NCBI RefSeq assembly: GCF_040717535.1 | Contig: NZ_JBFEFI010000001.1 | Location: forward strand, 310,001-374,000 | Direction: 5' to 3' | From: Thalassoglobus sp. JC818 | GTDB taxonomy: Bacteria > Planctomycetota > Planctomycetia > Planctomycetales > Planctomycetaceae | Length of the DNA stretch: 64,000 nt | Shown here: positions 54,959-64,000 of the stretch, piece by piece | How positions within the stretch are numbered: position 1 is the first letter of the stretch | Layout: every line of letters starts with the position of its first letter | Notes under the pieces: generated by a model | Told to the model about the DNA's origin: nothing | The model's input: the letters and a program-made list of their open reading frames with translations, nothing else | Database searches by the model: none | Program-made: the position numbers and the translations under genes

Positions 54959-56977
54959 GTGCCGGTACTTTCTCTCTCACTTAGGACGACCTGCTTGGTG
55001 ACCGTATTGGTCGTGTGTACACGCCCTACGGTTGCAGAGAACAGAGCTGAAGAAACCTATTCACAGCGATTGACAATTCGATTTCGAGACTCCGCGACTG
55101 CCGAAAGAGCCAATCTCAAAATTGAACCTCTGTATAACGGACATCATCGAGCCGTCTCCTGTCGCTGGGACGACAACTGGACCAGCGACAATCAAGGGAC
55201 TCGAGAGTTGATGGAAAAGTTCGGAATCCGGGGTACCTGGTATCTGAATGGACGAGACTTTTCGCCCGAGAATCGACCTGCCGACTATTTGCCAGTGGCG
55301 AAAGAATTATTGCGGGGCGGAAACTCTATCGGCGGACACTCACTGACGCATCCATACATCACCTACTTTCACAGCAACCGAATGTTTGCAGAAATGTCGG
55401 GAGTGCGAATCGAGTGGGAATCTGCGCTCGACCAGCCTGTCTTGTCCTATGCGTACTCGTTCGTCGACATCAGCCCAGGACCTGAGCGGCACGATGTCAT
55501 GCAGCGGACTCTGGATTCACTGACGCGATCCGGATTTGATCACGTCGCTGAGTACCTCAGCTTCTTTGAGAATGTAAAGATGCACCAGGAATTGAGTCCG
55601 ATCATGCCTGCTGAGAACAACCCATTCGACGAATTTATAAAGGCAGTGGACTGGGCTTACAACGAAGACAAGCTGACCCAGAACTATCCGATGATTACCA
55701 ATTCCATGCATGCCTGGTACGGAACACCTCGTCTGGATTATGGCTATGACGAGTTGCGAAAGCGGTTTGAATTGCTGCGTTCACTGAAAGATGTTTGGCA
55801 CTGCAATCAGAATCAATACGCCGGTTACCGTCGGCAATACCGCAGCGCGACTCTCGGCGAGATTGAAAGGATTGAGAACACGGTCTCTTTCACCCTGTCG
55901 CGCCCAAGCATTTCATTGTTGAACGATGACACACCTTTAACGCTTGCCGTATCAGGCACGACGAGAGACTCAAACACTTCAATTGAATGTTCTGGCTGCG
56001 CAGTTGTGATGTCGGACCGAAGTGAGGCTGATCTCATTCGATTCCATGTCCCCCATCGAAGGGACGAGCGTTTGCCTATTCTAATCGGACACGTCGCCAA
56101 TCCTGAGAACACTTCCACTCTGGATCAGCTAAGACGGGATCAAGATTTTCCGCAACTGGTTGGTGGTTTATTCGCTGACGGTCAAAGACTCACGCTTTCT
56201 CTTCGGTGTGAAGAAGGCCAACGACTCGAAGATGTGAAAGTCATCTGGCGTGCTCCGATTGGATATGACGTTGCCCCAGTCCCGCTTAAAGTCAATTTAC
56301 GCAGCGACAACTCATTGGAAGCTCACAAGTCTCTGAATCCATTGCAAAAGCCAGACGCGCATTGGGGACAAGAACACTTCGCTGCTCAAGTAGACTTTCT
56401 GCTTGATGGACAACCCGGCAGATTGCACCTCACTTGCCAAAGGGCAGGGGTGGAGCCAGACGCTTCACTCCCTCGTGACGGCTTCAGCATCTTGGGGCCG
56501 ATCAATCCTGGTGCAGCCAATACTGAAGACTTGTGTCAGATTGCTTTGAACGAGTGGACGAAGCAATGTTGGGACGGGAAACAGTGGAAACTTCCCGACG
56601 AAACCGACATCACGTGGAGAGCAAGCGGAGATGACGGTTACGTCAATCAGGAATGGCTCAACCCAGAGTACGTGCGGACGATGGGAACGTGGGATACGAA
56701 CTCCCAGACTTACCTCCTGCGAAGCATCATTTCGTGCAGTAAAAGGCAGCGAGCGCGTCTCACCATCAGCCATCCAAGATTGTCGAGAGTCATGGTCAAT
56801 GGACACGATGTCGTGTCAGATGAGGTTGAACTCGAACAAGGAGAAAATCGAATTCTTGTCATCTATCCAGGCTGTGAAATGGGCTTCGACACGCAGCGGC
56901 TGGCGGCCTGCTTCCTGAGACTGTCCGACCCTGAAACCGGCCTGCGTCTTCGAGACATTCAATACCGTGCATTCTAG
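54959..56977 (+). CDS. Exported polysaccharide-deacetylase-like protein (NodB homology)
   Basis: A protein of about 672 residues from GTG 54959, chosen because it opens a signal peptide (VLSLSLRTTCLVTVLVVCTR) with AGAAGG upstream. The frame is open back to an ATG at 54740, but that leader does not look like an N-terminus. The catalytic domain is NodB-like: AVSCRWDDNWTSD with the metal-binding Asp pair near residue 72, FGIRGTWYLNG, and GGHSLTHP with the HxxxH pair near 126-130. The rest contains a beta-rich region and a C-terminal sandwich (RLSRVMVNGHDV, LEQGENRILVIYPG). The family removes acetyl groups from amino sugars, which fits a sulfated amino-sugar glycan. Gap to the preceding gene is about 260 bases. 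Confidence 0.72.
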   Translation: MPVLSLSLRTTCLVTVLVVCTRPTVAENRAEETYSQRLTIRFRDSATAERANLKIEPLYNGHHRAVSCRWDDNWTSDNQGTRELMEKFGIRGTWYLNGRDFSPENRPADYLPVAKELLRGGNSIGGHSLTHPYITYFHSNRMFAEMSGVRIEWESALDQPVLSYAYSFVDISPGPERHDVMQRTLDSLTRSGFDHVAEYLSFFENVKMHQELSPIMPAENNPFDEFIKAVDWAYNEDKLTQNYPMITNSMHAWYGTPRLDYGYDELRKRFELLRSLKDVWHCNQNQYAGYRRQYRSATLGEIERIENTVSFTLSRPSISLLNDDTPLTLAVSGTTRDSNTSIECSGCAVVMSDRSEADLIRFHVPHRRDERLPILIGHVANPENTSTLDQLRRDQDFPQLVGGLFADGQRLTLSLRCEEGQRLEDVKVIWRAPIGYDVAPVPLKVNLRSDNSLEAHKSLNPLQKPDAHWGQEHFAAQVDFLLDGQPGRLHLTCQRAGVEPDASLPRDGFSILGPINPGAANTEDLCQIALNEWTKQCWDGKQWKLPDETDITWRASGDDGYVNQEWLNPEYVRTMGTWDTNSQTYLLRSIISCSKRQRARLTISHPRLSRVMVNGHDVVSDEVELEQGENRILVIYPGCEMGFDTQRLAACFLRLSDPETGLRLRDIQYRAF

Positions 56978-57157
56978 CATTGAAGGCAATTGGCAACTGC
57001 AAATGTCACACAAACGAACATCAGTGAACGGGTTGGCCAGGTTCAGTCTTTCAAAATCTGTCGCTCGCTCAACTTGTTTTCTCTGCTCTCTCCGGTAGCT
57101 GATAGGACTCGTTTCGCAGGGAATCGGACTTGCTTCACAACGAAATCATTGTTGTGT

Positions 57158-60100
57158 TCATTCACTTTTTCGTGATTTAGTTGATTGGTCACCAACGACT
57201 TCAACTTCGGAAAAAGTGGCGTCGGTATCGACGACTCGTAGTCCGACTGAACCTTGCTGATAAGAGTCGTCAACGTGCTGTATTTTCTGCTCGCCGTTCT
57301 GCAGCACCGTAATACGATTTCCTTGAACTTGAACCGACAGTTGCTGCGGTTGCTTCGTGTCAATGTTCGTTTTGGAACGGGCCAACTCCTCCCAACTGCT
57401 CCCATCCATCTTGCCGAGAATGACGAGTTGTGTGCGAGGAATCAGGCCTGCGAAGTACCCGCGATGCGCGTCATAGCCGACTGATGGTCCAGTGGTTCGG
57501 AAGAGGATTCCAGCATCGCGAGCTTGAGGATCTCCATGAAAGTCGATCGTAGCTTTCACAACCAAATTCTTTGGAACATCTCCCGCGAAGATGACTTTCT
57601 CACCAGATCGATAGACGTTGACCGACGCATCAGGAGACTGGCCAATTCGAATCACATTTCCATCGACTGACAGATATTGGTGATGCCCGAAGTACTCGAA
57701 CGACTCGGTAGAGAATTGAGCATCTGATGTCTTATCTCCGGAGGGTCTTTTCTGGACTGCACCCGGCTCAACTGGTTTTCCAAAGAGTGGAAAACCTTTC
57801 TTTCCGACGCGCATTGGCTGCACAAAGACTGCACGACGCCAGCCTGGTTCACGATCCCGTTTCGCGTGGAAGACGTGCCACCACTCTTTGCCGTCCAATG
57901 ATTTGACGAAACATGAATGGCCAACGCCATATGTGGAATTCGTCCCGTTGAAGACAGGCTTCGGACGTTTCTTCCATGAAGACGGTTGGAGTGGATCATC
58001 GCCGACCAATTCAAGAAGTCCCAATTTGTAGGTTGGCAACCAGGACGCTCCACACGAATAGACGATGGCCGTTTGCCGTTTGGTTTGAAAAATCTGCGGC
58101 GCTTCATTCAACCCGCGTTTGGAATCATCGGGCTGAATACGTTCCCAAAGGAAATCGTCGTTGTCGCAGATCTGTATCCGTGGTCCGGCCAGTTTGGTCG
58201 GTGACTCCATCCGCGCGATATACAGATACTGCTGATCTGAACCTGGTTTGTCCCACCCCGACCAGATTGCATACCGACGTCCCTGATGTTCAAGAACTGT
58301 CATGTCAATGGCCCAAATATTGGGTGACTTTCCGTCTGGTCGGTCACCGGTCGCCAGAGGACCGTGAAGCTCGTATTCACCCAGCGGGTCAGGAGTCTTA
58401 GATTTCAAAACGTATGCCAAGTGATTCTCATTCTTCCCGTCCGACGCAGCGAAGTAGACGTACCAGTGATCGTCGAGCCAATGCAGTTCGGGAGCCCAAA
58501 CTTCCTGAGAAACAGGACCTGTTGTCGGAGCCTTCCAGACGATGTGTTTTTGCCCCATCGATGACACACTGTCGCTGACATGAATCGCGATCGCGCGATT
58601 GCCTTCGGACATACACCACAAGTACCGCTGGGTGTTCGGGTCACGAATTACCCAAGGATCGGCACCTTCTCCGATGGGGTTGACGAAGACGTCAGTTTTC
58701 AATGAGCCGGCATCTTCTGGACTTTCCCAATCGGGATCACCGGCATCCGCTGGAAGCTCTTTGTTCCAGTTCATCACAGCTGCATGAAGCCGCTTCGCGA
58801 CGTCTGGATTCGTCTCTGCGAGATTCGTGGTCTCAGATGCATCAGCTTTCAGATCGAACAACTGTGGATCGCTGCCATTATAGTTGACGAGGTATTTCCA
58901 CTTGCCGTCACGAACAGCGAGATCTGGATTGTCTTCATTAGCCTGTCCAGGACGGTCTGGCGGCCGGCGCCAGAAGATCGGAGCTTGTCGACCTTCCTTC
59001 GTTTGGCCCAGCAACGTCGACATCACATTTTCACCGTCGAGTCGTTGATCTGGATCGGGTGAAATTCCCGCGAACTCGTACAGCGACCGATTCACGTCGA
59101 TTGCGGAGAGTACAGCTTGGTCGTTAGTTGTTCCCGCAGCTCCCTCTGCGATGAACTTCGGCCCCCAGACGATTAATGGGGAGCGAATCCCGCCTTCGTA
59201 AAGCCAGCCTTTAGAACCTCGCAGCGGATCGGAAATTCCGGCACCATCTTCGTGTCCGTTGTCACTCATCACCAAAATGAGAGTGTTATCTTTCAACTTC
59301 GGATCGCGTCGGACTCGATCGAACAACTTGCCGAGTTGCTGGTCCATCGCATCGAGCACAGCATAGTAGAGTTGCCTCTTGCTGCCGTCGGTTCCTTCGC
59401 GAAGCACCTGTGGGGGAAAGAATGGCGAATGAACATCGTCCGGCCAGACATTGATGAAAAACGGTTGGTCTTTCGCTTGTGACTGGTCAATAAACTCGAG
59501 TGCTTCGTCGACGAAGGCGGTTGTCACCTGGCTGCGATCTTCCCAGCGAATCGGACCTTTGCCGAGGTCTGCAGAACCGAGATCATGTCTCTCTGGTGTC
59601 TTTCCGTCGTACGCATCTTTCAGCGGCAGCACGCGGGGACCGAGTCCCTCGAAATTCGTCAAGCTGCTGTCAAATCCGTACTCACGAATCAGCGGTGCGT
59701 TGCCGACATCGCGTTGGCCACCCATGTGCCACTTGCCGAAATGTCCCGTCGCGTAGCCAGACTTTTGCAATTGGCGAGCCAACACTGGAGCGTCTTTGCT
59801 GAGCCATTGATCCATGCCCCGCTCGATGTTTCTCTTTCGATTCGCAAGGTAAGACGATATCCGATGCCTTTGTGGATATTGGCCAGTTGAAAGGGCAACT
59901 CTGGATGGCGAACAGATCGGCGCGTTGACGTAAAAATTCGTAAATCGCAAACCTTCGTTTGCCAGTCGATCAATGTTCTCAGTAATCGTCTGCTTACCGC
60001 CGTAGCACGACAGATCTGACCAGCCCATGTCGTCGATGAAAACGGTGATCACGTTCGGTTGATCACCGGTCGGTGCCAGACGAGGATCGCCAAACACAGC

Positions 60101-61483
60101 TTGCGTGTCACCGGTTTGGGCGAACCACTCGTCCAAACGTCTTCGCAACTTCTCAACTCTGGGCTGCTGTACGTCATCCGCGATCAGATTCTTTTGTTCC
60201 CATGGATCGCCCTGAGTGTTGTAAAGTTCTTCTGCGGGTCGATTCTGATAGTTCTGAACAAGCCTTCTCGCAGCGGTGTCTTGCGTCGCTTGATCAACCC
60301 AACTCGTCCAATATCCTCTGTCTTTTGTTGTCTCGGTGACATGGCTGCAGAACAGGAATTCGGGATGCAAGTTTCTGATGTACTTCCAACCGTCTGACGT
60401 GTAAGCGGCTCGAATTGGAAAGACGTTGTGATTGCCGTCACCACTGTGAGTCGTGAAGATCACATCCCGATGCTTGGATTCTTCGCCCTCTAAAACAGGC
60501 AAGAACGACCGCCCATCGATATGCTCTGGAGGCGTTGCACTAGCGACTTCGACCAGCGTTGGGAGGATATCAATCCATGACACCATCGCCTTGCTACGTG
60601 TTTCTGCGGCGACTCGTCCCGGCCATGAGACAATCAGCGGAGTGCGGATGCCATCTTCATAGAGATTCCATTTCCCGAACGGCCACTGCGCACCGTGATC
60701 GCTGGTGTGCAAGAAGAAAACGTCCTCGCCCAACACTTCACGCGATGCGTCGTAGACCTTGCCCAATTCGTTATCCATCGTGCGGATTGCAGCAACGTAC
60801 TTTGCCCTCCATTGGCGAGAGGTCGGTGTGTCGACATGGTTCGGCGGGACAACAAGCTCTTCGGGATCGATGCCACTAATATCTTCCGGCCACGGGACAT
60901 GGGGCCAGTTCGTTCCGACAAATAGACAGAGCGGCTTGTCGGAATCACGATCGCGTAACCATTTGATCGCTTCATCGACAGCCACGTCGTCGTGATATCC
61001 AAAGTGCTTCGCGAGGTCGAACCCATAGTCCGGCGTTTGCGCATAGTGTCCGACTTTGCCGAACGAGACGACTTCGTAACCCAGTTCCTGAAGATAAGCT
61101 GGCAGCTTCTTCACATCCTGATGTGGTTTCGAATGATTCGCCTCAGCTCCGTTTCTGGCTGGGTACAAACCAGTCAGTAGAGCTGCTCGACTGGGAGCAC
61201 ACGAAGGAGAAGCGACGAACGCGTTGTCAAACGTCATCCCGGCATCGGCCAGTCGCTGCATGTTTGGCGTATCAATATCTCGAGAACCATAAACCGATGA
61301 GTCTCGCCAGGTATGATCGTCGGATAGAAAAACGACCATATTGGGCCGTGCAGTCTGTTCGCTGGCATGGCAAAGGCGACTTGCCTGAAACAGCAGGGCT
61401 ACAAAACAGATTGGGATGAAGATTCGTCGCAAGCGTGTCGAACGAATCGTTGGATGATCAGACTTCATTATGTGTAAACTCAT
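57158..61483 (-). CDS. Trifunctional fusion: two sulfatases, GH43-like propeller and C-terminal beta sandwich
   Basis: A 1441-residue exported protein (signal RIFIPICFVALLFQASRLCHA). Residues 45-470 are a complete sulfatase with CAPSR (Cys95), VVFLSDDHTWRDSSVYG and FFLHTSDHGAQWPFGKWNLY, heparan-N-sulfatase-like. Residues 478-905 are a second complete sulfatase with CSPSR (Cys524), VITVFIDDMGWSDLSCYGG and LILVMSDNGHEDGAG, arylsulfatase-like. Residues 930-1230 are a five-bladed GH43-like propeller with GADPWVIRD (base), WAIDMTVLEHQGRRYAIWSG and LNEAPQIFQT (acid). The last 190 residues form a LamG/DUF1080-like sandwich (ATIDFHGDPQARDAGILF, GYDAHRGYFAGLI). The frame has no break across the 4.3 kb. 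ATG 61468 is an alternative start. It follows the DUF1501 gene by 24 bases, so it is in that operon. Confidence 0.88.
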   Translation of the reverse strand: MSLHIMKSDHPTIRSTRLRRIFIPICFVALLFQASRLCHASEQTARPNMVVFLSDDHTWRDSSVYGSRDIDTPNMQRLADAGMTFDNAFVASPSCAPSRAALLTGLYPARNGAEANHSKPHQDVKKLPAYLQELGYEVVSFGKVGHYAQTPDYGFDLAKHFGYHDDVAVDEAIKWLRDRDSDKPLCLFVGTNWPHVPWPEDISGIDPEELVVPPNHVDTPTSRQWRAKYVAAIRTMDNELGKVYDASREVLGEDVFFLHTSDHGAQWPFGKWNLYEDGIRTPLIVSWPGRVAAETRSKAMVSWIDILPTLVEVASATPPEHIDGRSFLPVLEGEESKHRDVIFTTHSGDGNHNVFPIRAAYTSDGWKYIRNLHPEFLFCSHVTETTKDRGYWTSWVDQATQDTAARRLVQNYQNRPAEELYNTQGDPWEQKNLIADDVQQPRVEKLRRRLDEWFAQTGDTQAVFGDPRLAPTGDQPNVITVFIDDMGWSDLSCYGGKQTITENIDRLANEGLRFTNFYVNAPICSPSRVALSTGQYPQRHRISSYLANRKRNIERGMDQWLSKDAPVLARQLQKSGYATGHFGKWHMGGQRDVGNAPLIREYGFDSSLTNFEGLGPRVLPLKDAYDGKTPERHDLGSADLGKGPIRWEDRSQVTTAFVDEALEFIDQSQAKDQPFFINVWPDDVHSPFFPPQVLREGTDGSKRQLYYAVLDAMDQQLGKLFDRVRRDPKLKDNTLILVMSDNGHEDGAGISDPLRGSKGWLYEGGIRSPLIVWGPKFIAEGAAGTTNDQAVLSAIDVNRSLYEFAGISPDPDQRLDGENVMSTLLGQTKEGRQAPIFWRRPPDRPGQANEDNPDLAVRDGKWKYLVNYNGSDPQLFDLKADASETTNLAETNPDVAKRLHAAVMNWNKELPADAGDPDWESPEDAGSLKTDVFVNPIGEGADPWVIRDPNTQRYLWCMSEGNRAIAIHVSDSVSSMGQKHIVWKAPTTGPVSQEVWAPELHWLDDHWYVYFAASDGKNENHLAYVLKSKTPDPLGEYELHGPLATGDRPDGKSPNIWAIDMTVLEHQGRRYAIWSGWDKPGSDQQYLYIARMESPTKLAGPRIQICDNDDFLWERIQPDDSKRGLNEAPQIFQTKRQTAIVYSCGASWLPTYKLGLLELVGDDPLQPSSWKKRPKPVFNGTNSTYGVGHSCFVKSLDGKEWWHVFHAKRDREPGWRRAVFVQPMRVGKKGFPLFGKPVEPGAVQKRPSGDKTSDAQFSTESFEYFGHHQYLSVDGNVIRIGQSPDASVNVYRSGEKVIFAGDVPKNLVVKATIDFHGDPQARDAGILFRTTGPSVGYDAHRGYFAGLIPRTQLVILGKMDGSSWEELARSKTNIDTKQPQQLSVQVQGNRITVLQNGEQKIQHVDDSYQQGSVGLRVVDTDATFSEVEVVGDQSTKSRKSE

Positions 61484-61507
61484 ATTCAGTATATAAAGGT
61501 TCCATAC

Positions 61508-62953
61508 TTAGCTCAGAATGTCTCGAATGACATGAGCTTCCTCAACACCTGTCAGACGAAAATCAAGGCCCTGAAACTTGTAGGAGAAGCGATTCGCGTC
61601 GATTCCGAGAAGATGTAAGAGCGTTGCATGAAAGTCTCGAACATGGACTTTGTCCTCGACAGCATTGTATCCGAAGTCGTCGGTTGCTCCGTATGACATC
61701 CCGGGTCGAACTCCACCTCCGGCAACCCACATGGAAAACCCTTTGATGTGGTGATCGCGGCCAGTTCCTTGAGCCATCGGTGTCCGACCAAATTCACCAC
61801 CCCAGATAACGAGTGTATCCTCAAGAAGACCTCTTTGTTGAAGATCGGCGAGAAGCGCCGCTGTTGCCTGATCGACCAGTTTCGCGGTCGTCGCCACTCC
61901 GTTCTTGACACCGCCGTGATGATCCCATCCACGATGATAGAGCTGAATAAAACGTACACCGCGTTCTGCGAGACGCCGTGCCAACAGGCAATTGCTTGCG
62001 AAACTTCCATCGCCTGGCGTGCACCCATACATGTCGACGATATGTTTGGGTTCGTTTGACGTGTCGATCAACTCCGGCACCGACGCTTGCATTCGAAATG
62101 CCATTTCATAGGCCGCGATTTTGGCTGTCATCTCTGGATCGGCGAGGTCGCGATTCCGTAGCTCATTGATCCCATTAATGGCGTCGACTATGTCCGACTG
62201 CTGCTGGCGGCCGACTCCAGGAGGATTCGACACATAGTGAACCGGGCTTCCAGTTGAGTGCATTTGCACACCCTGAAAGCGGCTTGGAAGAAATCCGGAG
62301 TGCCATTGGCGCGAACTGATCGGCTGGCTTTGACCGCCGCCTTCGCTTGTCAGGACAATGAACCCTGGTAGATCCTGAGTTTCAGCCCCCAAACCGTACA
62401 GCACCCATGATCCCATGGAGGGTCGGCCACTAATCACGGTGCCTGTATTAAAGAAAGTATGAGCAGGGTCGTGATTGATTTGCTCGGTGTACATCGACTT
62501 AATGACACAGAGGCTGTCCGCCCACTCGCTGATGTAAGGAAAGACCGAAGAGATCTCCAGCCCGCTGTCTCCACATTTCGCAAAGGGATGCTGAGGACCG
62601 AGCACTTTGAGCTCTTTGCCTTGCAATTGAGCGATCGGCTGGCCTTCCGTCAGCGATGACGGCATTCCTTCGCCATCATGCTTGGCAAGTTCAGGCTTGT
62701 AGTCGAAAGTCTCAAGATGACTCGGCCCGCCAGCCATACACAAGTGAATGACGCGTTTGACTCTTGCCGGAAAATGAGCGCGATCTAAAACACCGGTCGA
62801 TGGTGCTTCACTCGCTGCGTCTACGGCAGACAGACTTTGCTGATTGAGCAGAGACGCCAACGCGACCGATCCGAGACCTGTTCGACGTAAGAATGTCCGG
62901 CGAGCAATCGCATCGGAGGAATTCAAAGATCTATTCATGATAAGCTTCAACAT
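61508..62953 (-). CDS. DUF1501 domain protein, Tat-exported
   Basis: A 481-residue protein with a twin-arginine signal (IARRTFLRRTGLGSVALASL). The DUF1501 family belongs to the alkaline-phosphatase-like fold. Characteristic segments are RVIHLCMAGGPSHLETFDYK, INHDPAHTFFNTG, GFIVLTSEGGGQSQPISSRQ, VRFIQLYHRGWDHHGG, LVIWGGEFGRTPMAQGTGRD and FHATLLHLLGID. The His, Asp and Glu residues in these motifs would bind metals. In planctomycetes the gene nearly always follows a DUF1553 (PSD1) gene, as it does here with a gap of 45 bases. The biochemical function of the pair is not known. Start alternatives are 62953 and 62938. Confidence 0.9.
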   Translation of the reverse strand: MLKLIMNRSLNSSDAIARRTFLRRTGLGSVALASLLNQQSLSAVDAASEAPSTGVLDRAHFPARVKRVIHLCMAGGPSHLETFDYKPELAKHDGEGMPSSLTEGQPIAQLQGKELKVLGPQHPFAKCGDSGLEISSVFPYISEWADSLCVIKSMYTEQINHDPAHTFFNTGTVISGRPSMGSWVLYGLGAETQDLPGFIVLTSEGGGQSQPISSRQWHSGFLPSRFQGVQMHSTGSPVHYVSNPPGVGRQQQSDIVDAINGINELRNRDLADPEMTAKIAAYEMAFRMQASVPELIDTSNEPKHIVDMYGCTPGDGSFASNCLLARRLAERGVRFIQLYHRGWDHHGGVKNGVATTAKLVDQATAALLADLQQRGLLEDTLVIWGGEFGRTPMAQGTGRDHHIKGFSMWVAGGGVRPGMSYGATDDFGYNAVEDKVHVRDFHATLLHLLGIDANRFSYKFQGLDFRLTGVEEAHVIRDILS

Positions 62954-62998
62954 GAGTTCGCTGTGATACTGTTCAAAGTCAACTTTCTGTTTGCCGAC

Positions 62999-64000
62999 TC
63001 AGTATCTCGTGATTGTCTCTTTCAGATTCAGGACGACTCGGGCTACGCTCGTCCAGGCAGCCAATTCAACGGGATCGAGGGTTTCGAATTCTTGCACAGT
63101 GAGTGATGCCACCAACGCATTGGCTTCTTCTGGGTTCCGCTGAAAATACTCCAGGTGCTTCTGCTGGAGGTCGAGAAGAATTGCCGAGACGGCTGGGTCC
63201 GGATGTCGAGATGTGACCACGCGGTACACCCATTCGATCTGGTCTTCTGTGTCGTCACCAGCTTCCGTCATTGTTCTGGCTGCAAGTGCACAAGCTGTTT
63301 CAACAAACGATGGATCATTGAGAAGGGTCAACGCTTGAATCGGCGTATTCGACCTTGCACGCTGAGCAGTGCACTCTTCTCGGCTGGGTGCGTCGAAGGC
63401 TTTCAACATCGGGTGCAGAAACGTACGCTGCCAGTGTGTGTAGACGCCGCGTCGATACTGGTCGCTTCCCGTATCTGGTTCATACTCGCGACGAGGAAAA
63501 TTCAGTTGCGCGTAGTAACCTGCTGGTTGATAGGGTTTCACACTCCGGCCGCCGACTTCCTCAACGAGTAATCCGCTCGTCATCAAGGCCGTATCACGAA
63601 TCATTTCCGCTGGAATTCTGAAACGACCTTGCCGAGCGAACAATTCATTGTAGGGGTCTTCTTCTGCAAGCTGTGGCGTTGGTGTTGAAGACCGTTGATA
63701 AGCCTCACTGAGTGCAATCATCTTCATGATGTGCTTGATGTCCCAACCAGACTTCACAAACTCGATGGCTAGCCAGTCGAGAAGTTCGGGATGCGAAGGG
63801 AATGTGCCTTGTCCCCCGAAGTCATCAACGGACGAACAGATTCCTCGGCCAAACATCAAATACCACAAGCGATTGACCATGGTTCGCGACGTCATCACGT
63901 TATCGGGCTCACAAAGCCAGTTCGCAAGATCGAGTCGAGTCGCCCGGCGACCATCTGTCTCAAGTTCCCCCAGGAAAGCTGGAATCGCTGGCGAGACAAC
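62999..64000 (-). CDS. DUF1553 (PSD1) domain protein, C-terminal part
   Basis: The frame stays open to base 64000, so this is the C-terminal 333 codons of a longer gene that begins to the right of the window. The part present is the DUF1553 (PSD1) domain: TSRTMVNRLWYLMFGRGICS, FPSHPELLDWLAIEF, SGWDIKHIMKMIALSEAYQR, FRIPAEMIRDTALMTSGLL and ARSNTPIQALTLLNDPSFVE. Complete family members add an N-terminal DUF1549 domain and often a cytochrome c domain. The ATG at 63898 is internal. It is the first gene of the operon with DUF1501 and the triple fusion. A role in breakdown of complex carbohydrate at the surface is suggested by its constant company of sulfatases. Confidence 0.88.
   Translation of the reverse strand, partial: VVSPAIPAFLGELETDGRRATRLDLANWLCEPDNVMTSRTMVNRLWYLMFGRGICSSVDDFGGQGTFPSHPELLDWLAIEFVKSGWDIKHIMKMIALSEAYQRSSTPTPQLAEEDPYNELFARQGRFRIPAEMIRDTALMTSGLLVEEVGGRSVKPYQPAGYYAQLNFPRREYEPDTGSDQYRRGVYTHWQRTFLHPMLKAFDAPSREECTAQRARSNTPIQALTLLNDPSFVETACALAARTMTEAGDDTEDQIEWVYRVVTSRHPDPAVSAILLDLQQKHLEYFQRNPEEANALVASLTVQEFETLDPVELAAWTSVARVVLNLKETITRY

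Overview
The window reads as chromosomal DNA of a planctomycete, most likely a member of the Planctomycetaceae-type lineages (Rubinisphaera, Gimesia or Thalassoglobus-like; genus not resolved from sequence alone). The signs are many Cys-type sulfatases, the DUF1553 (PSD1)/DUF1501 gene pair, a PVC-type CxxCH cytochrome dehydrogenase, PEP-CTERM proteins, very large eukaryote-like Ser/Thr kinases, an LEERVLLSA N-terminal motif, PQQ-type beta-propellers and DUF1080-type domains. No rRNA, tRNA, CRISPR array, insertion sequence or prophage was recognised.

Layout. 1-2467: a cut-off cysteine-rich gene, a decayed PQQ-propeller gene with two in-frame TAG codons, and a small membrane protein in otherwise empty DNA. 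2468-4264: an exported vanadium-dependent haloperoxidase. 5017-10127: a tight three-gene unit made of a double winged-helix protein, a cytosolic two-motor ATPase ending in an FtsK/SpoIIIE translocase, and a eukaryote-like kinase. This is the best candidate for an undescribed system. 10469-16800: an exported CehA/McbA-type metallohydrolase, a DUF1080-like protein, a PQQ propeller, and an ECF sigma factor with a membrane partner bearing a CxxC thioredoxin-like domain. 16925-21692: an AlkD-type DNA repair protein, a diadenylate-cyclase-like protein followed by a cyclic-nucleotide-binding thioredoxin-reductase homologue, and an exported DUF4198-like protein. 21991-28005: a Tat-exported glycosidase-like protein, two sulfatases and an EF-hand/SGNH-like protein. 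28598-37012: a kinase-STAND-SUMF1 fusion, then a GH13 branching-enzyme-like protein and a GMC oxidoreductase on the other strand. 37545-43549: an ECF sigma factor, two PEP-CTERM paralogues and a kinase-TPR receptor. The PEP-CTERM region is a tandem duplication of about 1.2 kb that left remnants of both flanking genes at its junction.

43571-64000 looks like a sulfated-carbohydrate utilisation locus. A LacI-type regulator is transcribed away from a symporter/small membrane protein/sugar-isomerase operon. TTTGCA/TGCAAA half-sites lie between the two. The regulator is translationally coupled to a sulfatase, which is followed by a second sulfatase, a cytochrome/DUF1080 dehydrogenase and a polysaccharide-deacetylase-like protein. 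On the opposite strand an operon of PSD1, DUF1501 and a 1441-residue sulfatase-sulfatase-GH43-like fusion converges on it. The likely job is to desulfate, cleave and import a sulfated glycan, but the substrate cannot be read from the sequence.

Intergenic gaps are mostly short and several genes overlap by 1-4 bases. The longer gaps (1855-2467, 4265-5016, 10128-10468, 28006-28597, 37013-37544) hold no convincing gene.
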